This document shows, piece by piece, positions 22,501 through 32,918 of a stretch of DNA of 64,000 nt (its first letter is position 1; every line of letters begins with the position of its first letter). Source of the DNA: Physella acuta (taxonomy: Eukaryota; Mollusca; Gastropoda; Physidae); NCBI RefSeq assembly GCF_028476545.1, contig NW_026732287.1, positions 124,001 to 188,000 of the forward strand. The letters are read 5' to 3'. The translations under genes and the position numbers were made by a program. The notes under the pieces were generated by a model. It was not told where the DNA came from. It made no database searches and was given only the letters and a program-made list of their open reading frames with translations.

Positions 22501-25500
22501 GCACAATGGGCACGCATTGCTCATGCAAGACACAAAGAAGAAACTTTTAGCAAGGGGCTACAAGAAGCCAGTTCTACTCCTACATCCTCTAGGTCAGTCC
22601 ATGGTTTCAACCCTTTCCTTCCCAGGAATTTTCTTGTTATACTGTCTTATGAGCCATTAATGGTTTATTTTGGGTTTTTAAAGGTTTAGGAATTTTCATT
22701 ACTTTCTCGTATACAAAGTATAGAGAAAGTATTCTAATCATGCACACAAAAAAAAAATTGAGATTTTTGCAAATCTTGACGTTTTACACCTCCCTGAGTC
22801 GGAAAACATAGTTTTGCAATCTTGTGTATGTGTGTGTGTAAACACGATAACTTGAGTACTGTTACAGTTAGGATGATGAAATTTCATATATAAGTATTAT
22901 ATCAAATTAGTAGTTACGGATCAGCTTTTCAGCGATTTCCTATAACTGGAAGTGGAACTTTTTCTACTTTCAATTTTTCAAAAGCCTATAACTTGAGTAC
23001 TATTTCAGATAGATAAATGAAATTTCACGTGTAAGTAAATGATCTAATTCTCTACCTTCTATCAAATTTTGAATAACTTCTGTTGACCTGAAGTAGTAAT
23101 TTAGGCTATTTCAGATTTCTCAAAAAACATGTGCATTTATAAAGTACTAATAATATTCCGCACTATTATACACATTTTATTTGGCGTTCACTTGGTGTAC
23201 CATTCTTTTTTCCACGAGATTCTATTCTATTTTAAAAAGTTAAAGTAATTGAAAATTTATTAAAAATATTGTCTATATCCCGAGTTACCATCTCCCGTAG
23301 TGTTACATAAGAATATTTGAGAAAGTTTAGGGGAGATCACTCCCGGTTTATTTATAACTAACCGGCCAGGCCCTGCACTGGCCTCTGTGAAAAACCTATC
23401 TATAAAGGACCATGACTTGTGTGTTTATTAAGCAGCATACACCCGCCATTGTCCAGCTTAGGAAATATATTACTTGTCTATATGTAAATATGGACGTTTG
23501 AGAAAAATCACACATAACCCTAAACCTTACGCTAACTCTAAACTTAACCATATCTACAACCAACCACAACCAAATATAACGCTAATGTAATTAAAACGAA
23601 AACAGAAACACAAACAAAAACTCAAACAGAAAACCAAACACAAACGGAAACACAATTGCAATCATAATAAAGACCAATATCAATTATCTAAACTGAAATT
23701 TCAACCCCTTTCTGTTAGACTTCACACTAGACTAGCACCTATTACTTAGTCGCTTCACCTAGATCTAGAACTAAATGTGCAGCGGAACCTTAATTTTTTT
23801 GACTATAAATTCTATTTTTATCTGCTACCAATGACGTTATTCTTTTTATGTACTTTTCATGCGTTTCAACTTTATAGTCCAATTATAGACCTAACAAACT
23901 CTAGACTATTGGTTTTGCAGTCATCCCACTGTATCCTGATTTCTAGTAGTCTCTAACTGTTAGTCTTGTGATATTCTCAGTCTTGTGACATTTTTGTGAC
24001 ATTCTGTTAGTTTTGTGACATTCTCTTAGTCTTGTGACATTAGTCTTGTGACATTTTTGTGACATTCTCTTAGTTTTGTGACATTCTCTTAGTCTTGTGA
24101 CATTAGTCTTGTGACGTTCTTGTGACATTCTGTTAGTCTTGTGACATTTTTGTGACATTCTGTTAGTCTTGTGACATTAGTCTTGTGACGTTCTTGTGAC
24201 ATTTTGTTAGTCTTGTGACATTTTTGTGACATTCTGTTAGTCTTGTGACGTTCTTGTGACATTCTGTTAGTCTTGTGACATTTTTGTGACATTCTGTTAG
24301 TCTTGTGATATTTTTGTGACGTTCTTGTGACATTCTGTTAGTCTTGTGACATTTTTGTGACATTCTGTTAGTTTTGTGACATTAGTCTTGTGACATTCTG
24401 TTAGTCTTGTGACATTTTTGTGACATTCTGTTAGTCTTGTGACATTTTTGTGACATTCTGTTAGTCTTGTGACATTAGTCTTGTGACATTCTGTTAGTCT
24501 TGTGACATTCTGTTAGTCTTGTGACATTAGTGTTGTGATGTTCTGTTCCCTAGGTGGCTGGACAAAAGACGATGATGTGCCTCTGCCGTGGAGGATGAAA
24601 CAACATGCAGCTATACTTGAGGAGAAAGTTCTAGAACCAGAGTCAACAGTCATCGCAATTTTCCCATCTCCCATGATGTATGCAGGTCCAACAGAGGTAT
24701 GTTGGTATGATGTATGTGGGTCATGCCTGTCAGTTGTGTTGATTGGTATGATGTATGTGGGCCATGCCTGTCAGTTGTGTTGATTGGTATGATGTATGTG
24801 GGTAATGCCTGTCAGTTGTGTTGATTGGTATGATGTATGTGGGCCATGCCTGTTAGTTGTGTTGATTGGTATGATGTATGTGGGTAATGCCTGTCAGTTG
24901 TGTTGATTGGTATGATGTATGTGGGCCATGCCTGTTAGTTGTGTTGATTGGTATGATGTATGTGGGCCATGCCTGTTAGTTGTGTTGATTGGTATGATGT
25001 ATGTGGGTAATGCCTGTCAGTTGTGTTGATTGGTATGATGTATGTGGGCCATGCCTGTTAGTTGTGTTGATTGGTATGATGTATGTGGGTAATGCCTGTC
25101 AGTTGTGTTGATTGGTATGATGTATGTGGGCCATGCCTGTTAGTTGTGTTGATTGGTATGATGTATGTGGGCCATGCCTGTTAGTTGTGTTGATTGGTAT
25201 GATGTATGTGGGTCATGCCTGTTAATCAGCTCAAGTTGTGTTGATTGGTATGATGTATGTGGGTAATGCCTGTTAGTTGTGTTGATTGGTATGATGTATG
25301 TGGGCCATGCCTGTTAGTTGTGTTGATTGGTATGATGTATGTGGGTCATGCCTGTTAATCAGCTCAAGTTGTGTTGATTGGTATGATGTATGTGGGCCAT
25401 GCCTGTTAATCAGCTCAAGTTGTGGTGAAGGAAGGGCAGGGTGTGACTTCTAGGCCAGTTGCCCTGGAGTTTTTATTCAGCCTCTCTATGGACCACAGGC

Positions 25501-28500
25501 AATAGCTAGAAATGGGTCCTATTAGGACAGGCTTTGTGACCAGGAGTTTGTAGTTTGGGAAGGTCTAGTGTGTGTTAGTCTAGTACTACAGCTGTACATT
25601 TTGGGAAGGTCTAGTGTGTGTTAGTCTAGTACTACAGCTGTACATTTTGGGAAGGTCTAGTGTGTGTTAGTCTAGTACTACAGCTGTACATTTTGGGAAG
25701 GTCTAGTGTGTGTTAGTCTAGTACTACAGCTGTACATTTTGGGAAGGTCTAGTGTGTGTTAGTCTAGTACTACAGCTGTACATTTTGGGAAGGTCTAGTG
25801 TGTGTTTGTCTAGTTCTACAGCTGTACATTTTGGGAAGGTCTAGTGTGTGTTAGTCTAGTACTACAGCTGTACATTTTGGGAAGGTCTAGTGTGTGTTAG
25901 TCTAGTACTACAGCTGTACATTTTGGGAAGGTCTAGTGTGTGTTTGTCTAGTTCTACAGCTGTACATTTTGGGAAGGTCTAGTGTGTGTTAGTCTAGTAC
26001 TACAGCTGTACATTTTGGGAAGGTCTAGTGTGTGTATGTCTAGTACTACAGCTGTACATTTTGGGAAGGTCTAGTGTGTGTTAGTCTAGTACTACAGCTG
26101 TACATTTTGGGAAGGTCTAGTGTGTGTTTGTCTAGTACTACAGCTGTACATTTTGGGAAGGTCTAGTGTGTGTTTGTCTAGTACTACAGCTGTACATTTT
26201 GGGAAGGTCTAGTGTGTGTTTGTCTAGTACTACAGCTGTACATTTTGGGAAGGTCTAGTGTGTGTATGTCTAGTACTACAGCTGTACATTTTGGGAAGGT
26301 CTAGTGTGTGTTAGTCTAGTACTACAGCTGTACATTTTGGGAAGGTCTAGTGTGTGTTTGTCTAGTACTACAGCTGTACATTTTGGGAAGGTCTAGTGTG
26401 TGTTAGTCTAGTACTACAGCTGTACATTTTGGGAAGGTCTAGTGTGTGTTTGTCTAGTACTACAGCTGTACATTTTGGGAAGGTCTAGTGTGTGTATGTC
26501 TAGTACTACAGCTGTACATTTTGGGAAGGTCTAGTGTGTGTTAGTCTAGTACTACAGCTGTACATTTTGGGAAGGTCTAGTGTGTGTTTGTCTAGTACAA
26601 CAGCTGTACATTTTGGGAAGGTCTAGTGTGTGTTAGTCTAGTACTACAGCTGTACATTTTGGGAAGGTCTAGTGTGTGTTAGTCTAGTACTACAGCTGTA
26701 CATTTTGGGAAGGTCTAGTGTGTGTTAGTCTAGTACTACAGCTGTACATTTTGGGAAGGTCTAGTGTGTGTTTGTCTAGTACTACAGCTGTACATTTTGG
26801 GAAGGTCTAGTGTGTGTTTGTCTAGTACTACAGCTGTACATTTTGGGAAGGTCTAGTGTGTGTATGTCTAGTACTACAGCTGTACATTTTGGGAAGGTCT
26901 AGTGTGTGTTAGTCTAGTACTACAGCTGTACATTTTGGGAAGGTCTAGTGTGTGTTTGTCTAGTACTACAGCTGTACATTTTGGGAAGGTCTAGTGTGTG
27001 TATGTCTAGTACTACAGCTGTACATTTTGGGAAGGTCTAGTGTGTGTTTGTCTAGTACTACAGCTGTACATTTTGGGAAGGTCTAGTGTGTGTTTGTCTA
27101 GTACTACAGCTGTACATTTTGGGAAGGTCTAGTGTGTGTTTGTCTAGTTCTACAGCTGTACATTTTGGGAAGGTCTAGTGTGTGTTTGTCTAGTACTACA
27201 GCTGTACATTTTGGGAAGGTCTAGTGTGTGTTTGTCTAGTACTACAGCTGTACATTTTGGGAAGGTCTAGTGTGTGTTTGTCTAGTACTACAGCTGTACA
27301 TTTTGAAAGTATAATGATTGAGTTTTTCATGAACAGGTACAGTGGCATGCAAAAGCTAGAATGGCAACAGGGGCAAATTTCTACATAGTGGGCAGAGATC
27401 CTGCAGGCATGCCCCACCCTGATGGGGGAAGGGATCTATATGACCCCACACATGGTGCCAAGGTAAAGGTCGCACTCACATCATGTCCATTCTAGAGTTG
27501 ACATTCTGACCCTATGTTCTAGAGTTGACATTCTGACCTTATGTTGTAGGTTCTAAAGTTGACATTCTGACCTTATGTTGTAGAGTTGACATTCTGACCT
27601 TATGTTGTAGAGTTGACCTTCTGGCCTTATGTTGTAGGTTCTAAAGTTGATATTCTGACCTTATGTTGTAGGTTCTAAAGTTGACATTCTGACCTTATGT
27701 TGTATGTTCTAAAGTTGACATTCTGACCTTATGTTGTAGGTTCTAAAGTTGATATTCTGACCTTATGTTGTAGAGTTGACATTCTGACCTTATGTTGTAG
27801 GTTCTAAAGTTGATATTCTGACCTTATGTTGTAGAGTTGACATTCTGACCTTATATTCTAGAGTTGACATTCTGATCGTATGTTGTAGGTTCTAAAGTTG
27901 ATATTCTGACCTTATGTTGTAGAGTTGACATTCTGACCTTATGTTGTAGGTTCTAAAGTTGATATTCTGACCTTATGTCCTAGAGTTGACCTTCTGACCT
28001 TATGTTCTAGAGTTGACCTTCTGACCTTATGTTCTAGAGTTGACCTTCTGACCTTATGTTCTAGAGTTGACCTTCTGACCCTATGTTGTAGGTTCTAGAG
28101 TTGACCTTCTGGCCTTATGTTCTAAAGTTGACCTTCTGACCTTATGTTGTAGGTTCTAAAGTTGATATTCTGACCTTATGTTCTAGATTTGACCTTCTGA
28201 CCTTATGTTCTAGAGTTGACCTTCTGACCTTACGTTGTAGGTTCTTAAGTTGACATTCTGACCTTATGTTCTAGAGTTGACCTTCTGACCTTATATTCTA
28301 GAGTTGACCTTCTGACCTTATGTTCTAGAGTTGACCTTCTGGCCTTATGTTCTAAAGTTGACCTTATGTTGTAGGTTCTAAAGTTGACATTCTGACCTTA
28401 TGTTCTAGAGTTGACCTTCTGACCTTATGTTCCAGAGTTGACCTTCTGACCTTATGTTCTAGAGTTGACATTCTGACCTTATATTCTAGAGTTGACCTTC

Positions 28501-29931
28501 TGACCTTATGTTCTAAAGTTGACCTTCTGACCTTATGTACTAGAGTTGACATTCTGACCCTATGTTGTAGGTTTTAGAGTTGACATTCTGACCTTATGTT
28601 CTAAAGTTGACATTCTGACCTTATATTCTAGAGTTGACCTTCTGACCTTATGTTCTAAAGTTGACCTTCTGACCTTATGTTCTAGAGTTGACGTTCTGAC
28701 CCTATGTTGTAGGTTTTAGAGTTGACATTCTGACCTTATGTTCTAAAGTTGACATTCTGACCTTATGTTCTAAAGTTGACCTTCTGACCTTATGCTCTAG
28801 AGTTGACCTTCTGGCCTTATGTTGTAGAGTTGACCTTCTGGCCTTATGTTCTAGAGTTGACCTTCTGACCTTATGTTCTAGAGTTGACCTTTTGACCTTA
28901 TGTTCTAGAGTTGACCTTCTGACCCTATGTTCTAAAGTTAACCTTCTGACCTTATGTTCTAAAGTTGACCTTCTGACCCTATGTTCTAGAGTTGACCTTA
29001 TGTTCTAAAGTTGACCTTCTGACCTTATGTTCTAAAGTTGACCTTCTGACCCTATGTTCTAGAGTTGACCTTATGTTCTAAAGTTGACCTTCTGACCTTA
29101 TGTTCTAAAGTTGACCTTCTGACCCTATGTTCTAGAGTTGACCTTATGTTCTAAAGTTGACCTTCTGACCCTATGTTGTAGGTTCTAAAGTTGACCTTCT
29201 GACCTTCTGTTCTAAAGTTGACCTTCTGACCTTATGTTCTAAAGTTGACCTTCTGACCTTATGTTGTAGAGTTGACCTTCTGACCTTATGTTCTAAAGTT
29301 GACCTTCTGACCCTATGTTGTAGAGTTGACCTTATGTTCTAGAGTTGACATTCTGACCTTATGTTCTAGAGTTGACCTTCTGGCCTTATGTTCTAGAGTT
29401 GACCTTCTGACCTTATGTTCTAAAGTTGACCTTCTGACCTTATGTTCTAAAGTTGACCTTCTGACCTTATGTTGTAGAGTTGACCTTCTGACCTTATGTT
29501 CTAAAGTTGACCTTCTGACCCTATGTTGTAGAGTTGACCTTATGTTCTAGAGTTGACATTCTGACCTTATGTTCTAGAGTTGACCTTCTGGCCTTATGTT
29601 CTAGAGTTGACCTTCTGACCTTATATTCTAGAGTTGACCTTCTGACCTTATGTTCTAAAGTTGACCTTCTGACCTTATGTTGTAGGTTCTAACCATGGCC
29701 CCAGGACTCCCCCTGCTGGAGATCGTACCATTCAGAGTGGCAGCCTACAACAACCGTAAACGAGCCATGGACTTCTTTGACCCAGAGAACAAGGAGGACT
29801 TCCAGTTCATATCCGGCACCAGGATGAGGAAGATGGCTAGGGAGGGAGAGAACCCCCCAGATGGCTTCATGTCGCCCAAAGCCTGGTCTGTCATGGTTGA
29901 ATACTACCAGTCCTTGAACAACACCAAATAG
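16578..29931 (+). CDS. PAPSS: PAPSS, bifunctional PAPS synthase (12 exons seen, N-terminus missing)
   Basis: The protein makes the universal sulfate donor PAPS. Its C-terminal ATP sulfurylase turns sulfate and ATP into APS, and its N-terminal APS kinase phosphorylates APS at the 3' position; it acts in cytosol or nucleus. Exons: 16578-16771, 17022-17178, 18799-18937, 19447-19565, 19960-20073, 20162-20273, 21846-22051, 22144-22275, 22463-22592, 24554-24696, 27337-27462, 29686-29931. All junctions are GT-AG and phases agree throughout, giving 605 residues plus TAG; animal PAPSS has about 614-624. Visible marks are the P-loop GLSGAGKT (39-46), the sulfurylase HNGH (405-408) and a near-C-terminal ISGTRMRK. 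Key residues look intact, so the gene should be functional. The start codon lies upstream. Introns are unusually rich in minisatellites that copy splice sites. The human PAPSS1 versus PAPSS2 split cannot be assigned; invertebrates usually have one gene. Confidence 0.95.
17179..17680 (+). repeat. 20-bp array of tandem donor sites, about 25 copies
   Basis: Units gtaagtactgccctcagtct (variants ctttcag, tctctaag) start at the first intronic base after PAPSS exon 2. Most units hold the consensus donor GTAAGT. Read in the exon frame, the first unit soon reaches TAA, so a downstream donor would not give a full-length product. Confidence 0.93.
17815..18798 (+). repeat. 72-bp array abutting the PAPSS exon 3 acceptor, about 13-14 copies
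   Basis: Units contain ctctgctaattgtgttggtt, atatgtaacagtgttgcaca and acacccactctttactctca. Some are about 63 bp, lacking the aatatctct part. The last unit's pyrimidine tract ctctttactctcctcag is the functional acceptor (exon at 18799), so the repeat unit carries the acceptor's polypyrimidine tract. Confidence 0.93.
19200..19440 (+). repeat. Degenerate repeat ggttatttgatggctaaac in PAPSS intron
   Basis: Roughly eight diverged copies of a 22-26 bp motif related to ctggttatttgatggctaaa. It lies just upstream of the acceptor at 19446, but the acceptor itself is not part of the unit. Confidence 0.75.
19600..19958 (+). repeat. 26-bp array with copies of the exon 5 acceptor region
   Basis: Tandem acataaaacaaatttcttgt followed by tcccct. 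At about 19618 and 19878 the array includes cccctaaaggatgtggttct, nearly identical to the true acceptor and exon start cccctaaggatgtggttccc at 19953-19972. These are therefore duplicated copies of the intron-exon border. Confidence 0.88.
19960..29931 (+). CDS. PAPSS: PAPSS exons 5-12 (seen): ATP sulfurylase half
   Basis: These exons encode residues 204-605. Recognisable in order are [107 protein letters not shown] with the nucleotide-binding Hx[73 protein letters not shown], and [19 protein letters not shown]. The stop is TAG at 29929-29931. The exon 6/7 junction (LLD | NGVIN) is in phase 1 and is flanked on both sides by tandem arrays containing copies of the donor and of the acceptor. Confidence 0.94.
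20262..21115 (+). repeat. 57-bp array of tandem donor sites, about 15 copies
   Basis: The unit copies the end of PAPSS exon 6 with its donor: tttgctagacagtgagttat, then atcattacaataaatcatgc and gtctatgaacgttatag. Every unit has GACA followed by GTGAGT (one GACC). The unit is 19 codons with no stop in the exon frame, so the frame stays open for eight further donors until a TAG near 20777 in a variant unit (cattataaatag). Confidence 0.95.
21281..21425 (+). repeat. Diverged short tandem repeat ggaatttcttacaggcctat
   Basis: About five diverged copies of a 21-24 bp unit in the PAPSS exon 6-7 intron. Confidence 0.75.
21552..21888 (+). repeat. 53-bp array of tandem acceptor plus exon-start copies
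   Basis: Six copies of ttacccatgttttttgtgtag plus atggtgtcatcaaccaaagt (the start of PAPSS exon 7). The last AG (21845) is the functional one, because the five earlier copies would read in frame into the TAG of the next acceptor. Each unit includes about 40 nt of coding sequence. Confidence 0.95.
22252..22392 (+). repeat. Two-and-a-half copies of exon 8 end plus donor
   Basis: The end of PAPSS exon 8 (ggcagaagtttagggacata, gaa) with its donor gtgggt and about 40 nt of intron is repeated once almost perfectly. A partial third copy ends in gggacctgtaaaag. Confidence 0.9.
22701..23201 (+). mobile_element. Dispersed about 500-bp repeat, copy 1, with palindromic end
   Basis: It begins with an imperfect palindrome (actttctcgtatac ... 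gtatagagaaagt, 22701-22730) and runs through gcaaatcttgacgttttaca and ataacttgagtactatttca to about ttggcgttcacttggtgtac. A reverse-oriented copy lies at 61785-62288. No coding capacity and no terminal repeat at the other end. Probably a non-autonomous element; superfamily unknown. Confidence 0.75.
23202..23957. other. PAPSS intron 9 unique sequence
   Basis: A-rich stretch with aaacacaaacaaaaactcaa runs near 23595-23660. No gene or known repeat recognised. Confidence 0.45.
23958..24540 (+). repeat. About 15/30-bp minisatellite gttagtcttgtgacattttt
   Basis: Irregular tandem units of ttctgttagtcttgtgacat with or without ttttgtgacat. The array ends at tgttctgttccctag, the acceptor of PAPSS exon 10 (24554). 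Confidence 0.92.
24697..25430 (+). repeat. 41-bp array beginning at the PAPSS exon 10 donor
   Basis: Units ggtatgatgtatgtgggcca followed by tgcctgttagttgtgttgatt. The array starts at the functional donor gtatgt, and each unit carries GTATGA and GTATGT strings. About 17 copies; a few contain an inserted atcagctcaa. Confidence 0.93.
25535..27305 (+). repeat. 46-bp minisatellite, about 38 copies
   Basis: Units ttttgggaaggtctagtgtg, then tgttagtctagtactacagc and tgtaca. The main variation is one position (gttagtc, gtttgtc, gtatgtc), whose order looks like a higher-order pattern. Located in the PAPSS exon 10-11 intron, ending 30 nt before the acceptor. Confidence 0.95.
27470..29685 (+). repeat. 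27-bp array with copies of the last PAPSS acceptor, about 80 copies
   Basis: Units gttgaccttctgaccttatg followed by ttctaga, with an insertion variant ttatgttgtaggttctaaag. The latter includes ttgtag plus gttcta, which is the true acceptor and first six coding bases of the last exon (29686). Upstream copies would read GTT CTA AAG and then reach a stop. Confidence 0.94.
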
Positions 29932-31270
29932 CTGCCCAAGGCTGACTCTACTCATTTCAACTTACATGCTGTTTTGTCTTTAAATATTGGGTTAGAATCA
30001 GGTTACACAACAGTAAAAGAATAGTTGATGATGTAAGCAAGTTAAAAAAAGCAAGTAGTGTAGTTTTTGTCGTCACTCAACAACTGCTGATATGAAAACA
30101 ATTGTACCAGTTCCCTAGAGTATTGTTGCTCCTGTTTACAAATGTTGCTGTCTTCTCTATGCCAACGTTATCTCCCCTTCTTGCTTATATTTTTGTTCTA
30201 TTGCTGAACAAGTATCATCAAACCATTGTGATGGTCTGGTGAATTCTTGAAATATATTATATATATATACACTTTACTGTGATAGGTTGCAGGTAAGAAA
30301 ATAGGATGATGCATTACAAAAGAATACCTAACGTTTGCATATAAAGCTCCTATTTTCTTCAGCAAACAGGTGAATGCATGTGTCTAGTGTGTAGGTCTTT
30401 AGACAACTCTTGTCTTTCCAGTTCACAATCAATACTTTCACACCCCAACTTGTATACATAATTCCTATATGTAAATGACATTCTGTGTTGTGACAAACCT
30501 TTCCAGACTAGTCTGACTTCTGCCAGCCCATAATGTTGCATCTGTTCATCACACACGTCTTTATTTCCTTTCATGACAATTATTTTTTCTCCCTGGATAC
30601 AACCCAGTTGAAGCACCTTCTGCGTTTACTTGATGAATGTAAAGGACGAGTAAACAAAGCTCCTTGTACTGTTGCGGTACAAAATACTTAACTTTATATC
30701 TGACTTGTTTCCCAAACCCCTGTACCATGGGGGGGGGGGGGGGGGGGGGGGGACCAGTCGTGTAAGTCTGTCATAGATCTTAGTGAGCTCCCCCTGAATA
30801 TCCTTAGGCTACTAGTACACTACTAGATAGGTTGACTAGACAACTTAACACTAGAAAATTATAATGGGTTAACTCCCTTATCTTTGCTTCCTTATTTGCT
30901 GGTGTTGTGTTTATTAATTATATTTGAGGGACCATTCAAGTCAGTATTTGTTTATTAAATACCAATTGTTTGTTTCGTTATCATTTTTTAAAAACTACAT
31001 TTTTTCAGTTTCTTTAAAATCTTATTTTTGTAAAGTTGAGGAACTGAAATATTGCGATGACTACAATCTTAGAACGTTTTAAAAATTACTCTTCTTATCT
31101 GTCTACAATTTCAATCTTTTTAGTAAATCTACATGCTGATATTTAAAGCCTGTCTAGATATCCTGTTATGTTGGTTTTGTTCCTTGTTTTCTATCACATA
31201 TGACCATTATTTACAAAAGACAGAGCTATATTTTAGTGGGACATTCATGAATAAAATATTTGCTTTTTAC
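29932..31270 (+). other. PAPSS 3' UTR and downstream region
   Basis: Follows the TAG stop with no further long frame. The first convincing poly(A) signal is AATAAA at 31250-31255. A run of 24 G lies at 30729-30752. The UTR end is inferred only from the signal. Confidence 0.5.
31250..31255 (+). promoter_or_regulatory. Candidate poly(A) signal of PAPSS
   Basis: AATAAA about 1.3 kb after the PAPSS stop codon, in AT-rich DNA. It is not proven to be the one used. Confidence 0.4.
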
Positions 31271-31650
31271 AGCAATAACTAAACTGGTAAAACATGGTGT
31301 TGGTGTTTGTGTGAAGGTGTTGTGGGTTGAACATTGGTATGCTGGGGTTGATGGGGTTGGACAGTTTAAAAAGTAACTTAATTCTTATAACATTAACACC
31401 ATGCATTCCTCTCTACCAACCAATAACAAATAATGTGTGTCAACCAGGTCACAATGTAGGAGCTATAGAACACACATTAGTATATAGGGCCTACAATATT
31501 GCAGCCGGAGTTTCTGAAGTGTGTAGGCCATAATCCTAGCTGAGGCATTTTGCTATGCATTGTTATTTTTTTTTGCAGATGAAATTTTGCTTCTAAATCA
31601 GCCCAAAATGTTGAAACAAAGTCGTTATTATTTTTAAGGTAAAAAATCAT

Positions 31651-32545
31651 TTGTATGACATCAAATACTTTGAAATAGACGGCCGACAAGAGCTAACTGA
31701 TACCAATATCAACTGTAACCACTTTCACTGTGGGGGTTCTTTGAGGTGTTTTTATTCCCTTCTTCGTCGCAGCCACTGCCCATGCCACTGTACAGATGGC
31801 TCAGCTGAAGATGCCACAAAAAATGGCGGGGCTGGCATCCTTATTGAATGGCCAAGCGGAGAAAGCCTGGAAAAGGCAATAGCCACAGGCAGCCTATCCG
31901 ACAATTTTAGGGCAGAAAAAGAAGCTTTAGAACATGCGGCAAACCTCCTGTCAGAACACCCTGAATCACCGAATAGTCAGATTGTATTTCTTACAGATGC
32001 CAAATCAGTCCTGCAATCCCTACAAAATCCGGAGTCCTATATTCAAACACTTATGACAGCACTAGAGAGGCTAAAAAATACCTGCAGCAGAATTGTGCTG
32101 CAGTGGATCCCGGGCCACTGCCAGATCCAGGGTAACGAGATTGCAGACCAGCTGGCAAAAATTGGGGGAAAGAAACCACAACCGGAAATTTCGCTACACC
32201 CAAAAGAAATAAAAAGAATAATAAAAAACAAACAAACGCAAATGTGGTCTGTCACACACCCTCACTACATTAAAGACGACGGCTATTATAATTTAACACG
32301 AAAACAACAATACATAATCTTTCGACTTAGAACAGGCCACAACAGACTAAATCAACACATGCACAGAAAACTGAAGGTTGGGTGTAGCGAAATGTGCCCT
32401 TGTGGCAAGGCCCCGGAAAAATTATATGGGGCACCTGACAAACTGGAGACCACAGTCCGGTTTGTCCACGAAGTTGGACTTGTTGTCTGAATCCTCCACC
32501 ATATTCACAATTAAGAACGAAGAAGAAGAAGAAGTGCAAAATTCA
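31651..32545 (+). mobile_element. 5'-truncated LINE, RNase H domain and C-terminus
   Basis: An open frame to 32490 encodes a type-I RNase H: TDGSA, GGAGI, then a glutamate in NFRAEKEAL, FLTDAKSVLQSL, LQWIPGHCQIQGNEIADQLA. The DEDD catalytic set is therefore present. After it come YYNLTRKQQYIIFRLRTGH and MCPCGKA, the C-terminal tail common in RNase H-bearing non-LTR retrotransposons. No reverse transcriptase lies upstream, so the copy is truncated. A (GAA)n tail near 32518-32537 suits a LINE 3' end. It is not a host RNase H gene. An LTR element is less likely because of this tail and the absence of terminal repeats. Confidence 0.8.
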
Positions 32546-32711
32546 ACATAGTAACATGCTTCTGCGTGAAATCAGTGACAAAATAGAGATGGAGGAGACT
32601 GGATTATCAGGGTTTGATCTTCATAAAAATCAAGTGAATTGACAAAATGTTGCCTATGCTCATCAGGAAGCCGAAATGAATAAAAAGGAGAAAATAATAA
32701 AGAGTTTAGAG

Positions 32712-32918
32712 CAGTGGTTCTTAACCTGGGTTCGATTGAACCCAAGAGGTTCGGTAAGTCAGTCTCAAGGCTTCGGCGGAGGTCAAGACACACAGCCGAC
32801 TCATTGGATTCACGATCGGATTTTGTCAGTGTGGGCTATATAACTATTAAGAAGGGTTCCGTTAATGCGCATTTGAAACTGGTGGGGTTCGTTACCTCCA
32901 AAAAGTTAAGAACCATTG
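32712..32918. mobile_element. 207-bp hAT-type MITE
   Basis: Left end CAGTGGTTCTTAACCTGGG (32712) and right end AAGTTAAGAACCATTG (to 32918) are inverted repeats. The flanking 8-mers GTTTAGAG and CTTTAAAG agree at 6 of 8 positions, as for an older hAT insertion. No coding capacity. Confidence 0.75.

Noticed and set aside
16237-29690. CRISPR-like regular arrays
   Set aside because: Units are contiguous with no variable spacers, and the setting is eukaryotic introns.
29689-29955. Minus-strand frame opposite the last PAPSS exon
   Set aside because: Antisense shadow of a confidently assigned coding exon.
31651-32490. RNase H as part of an LTR-type element
   Set aside because: The C-terminal tail with CPCG, the (GAA)n end and the lack of terminal repeats fit a LINE better.
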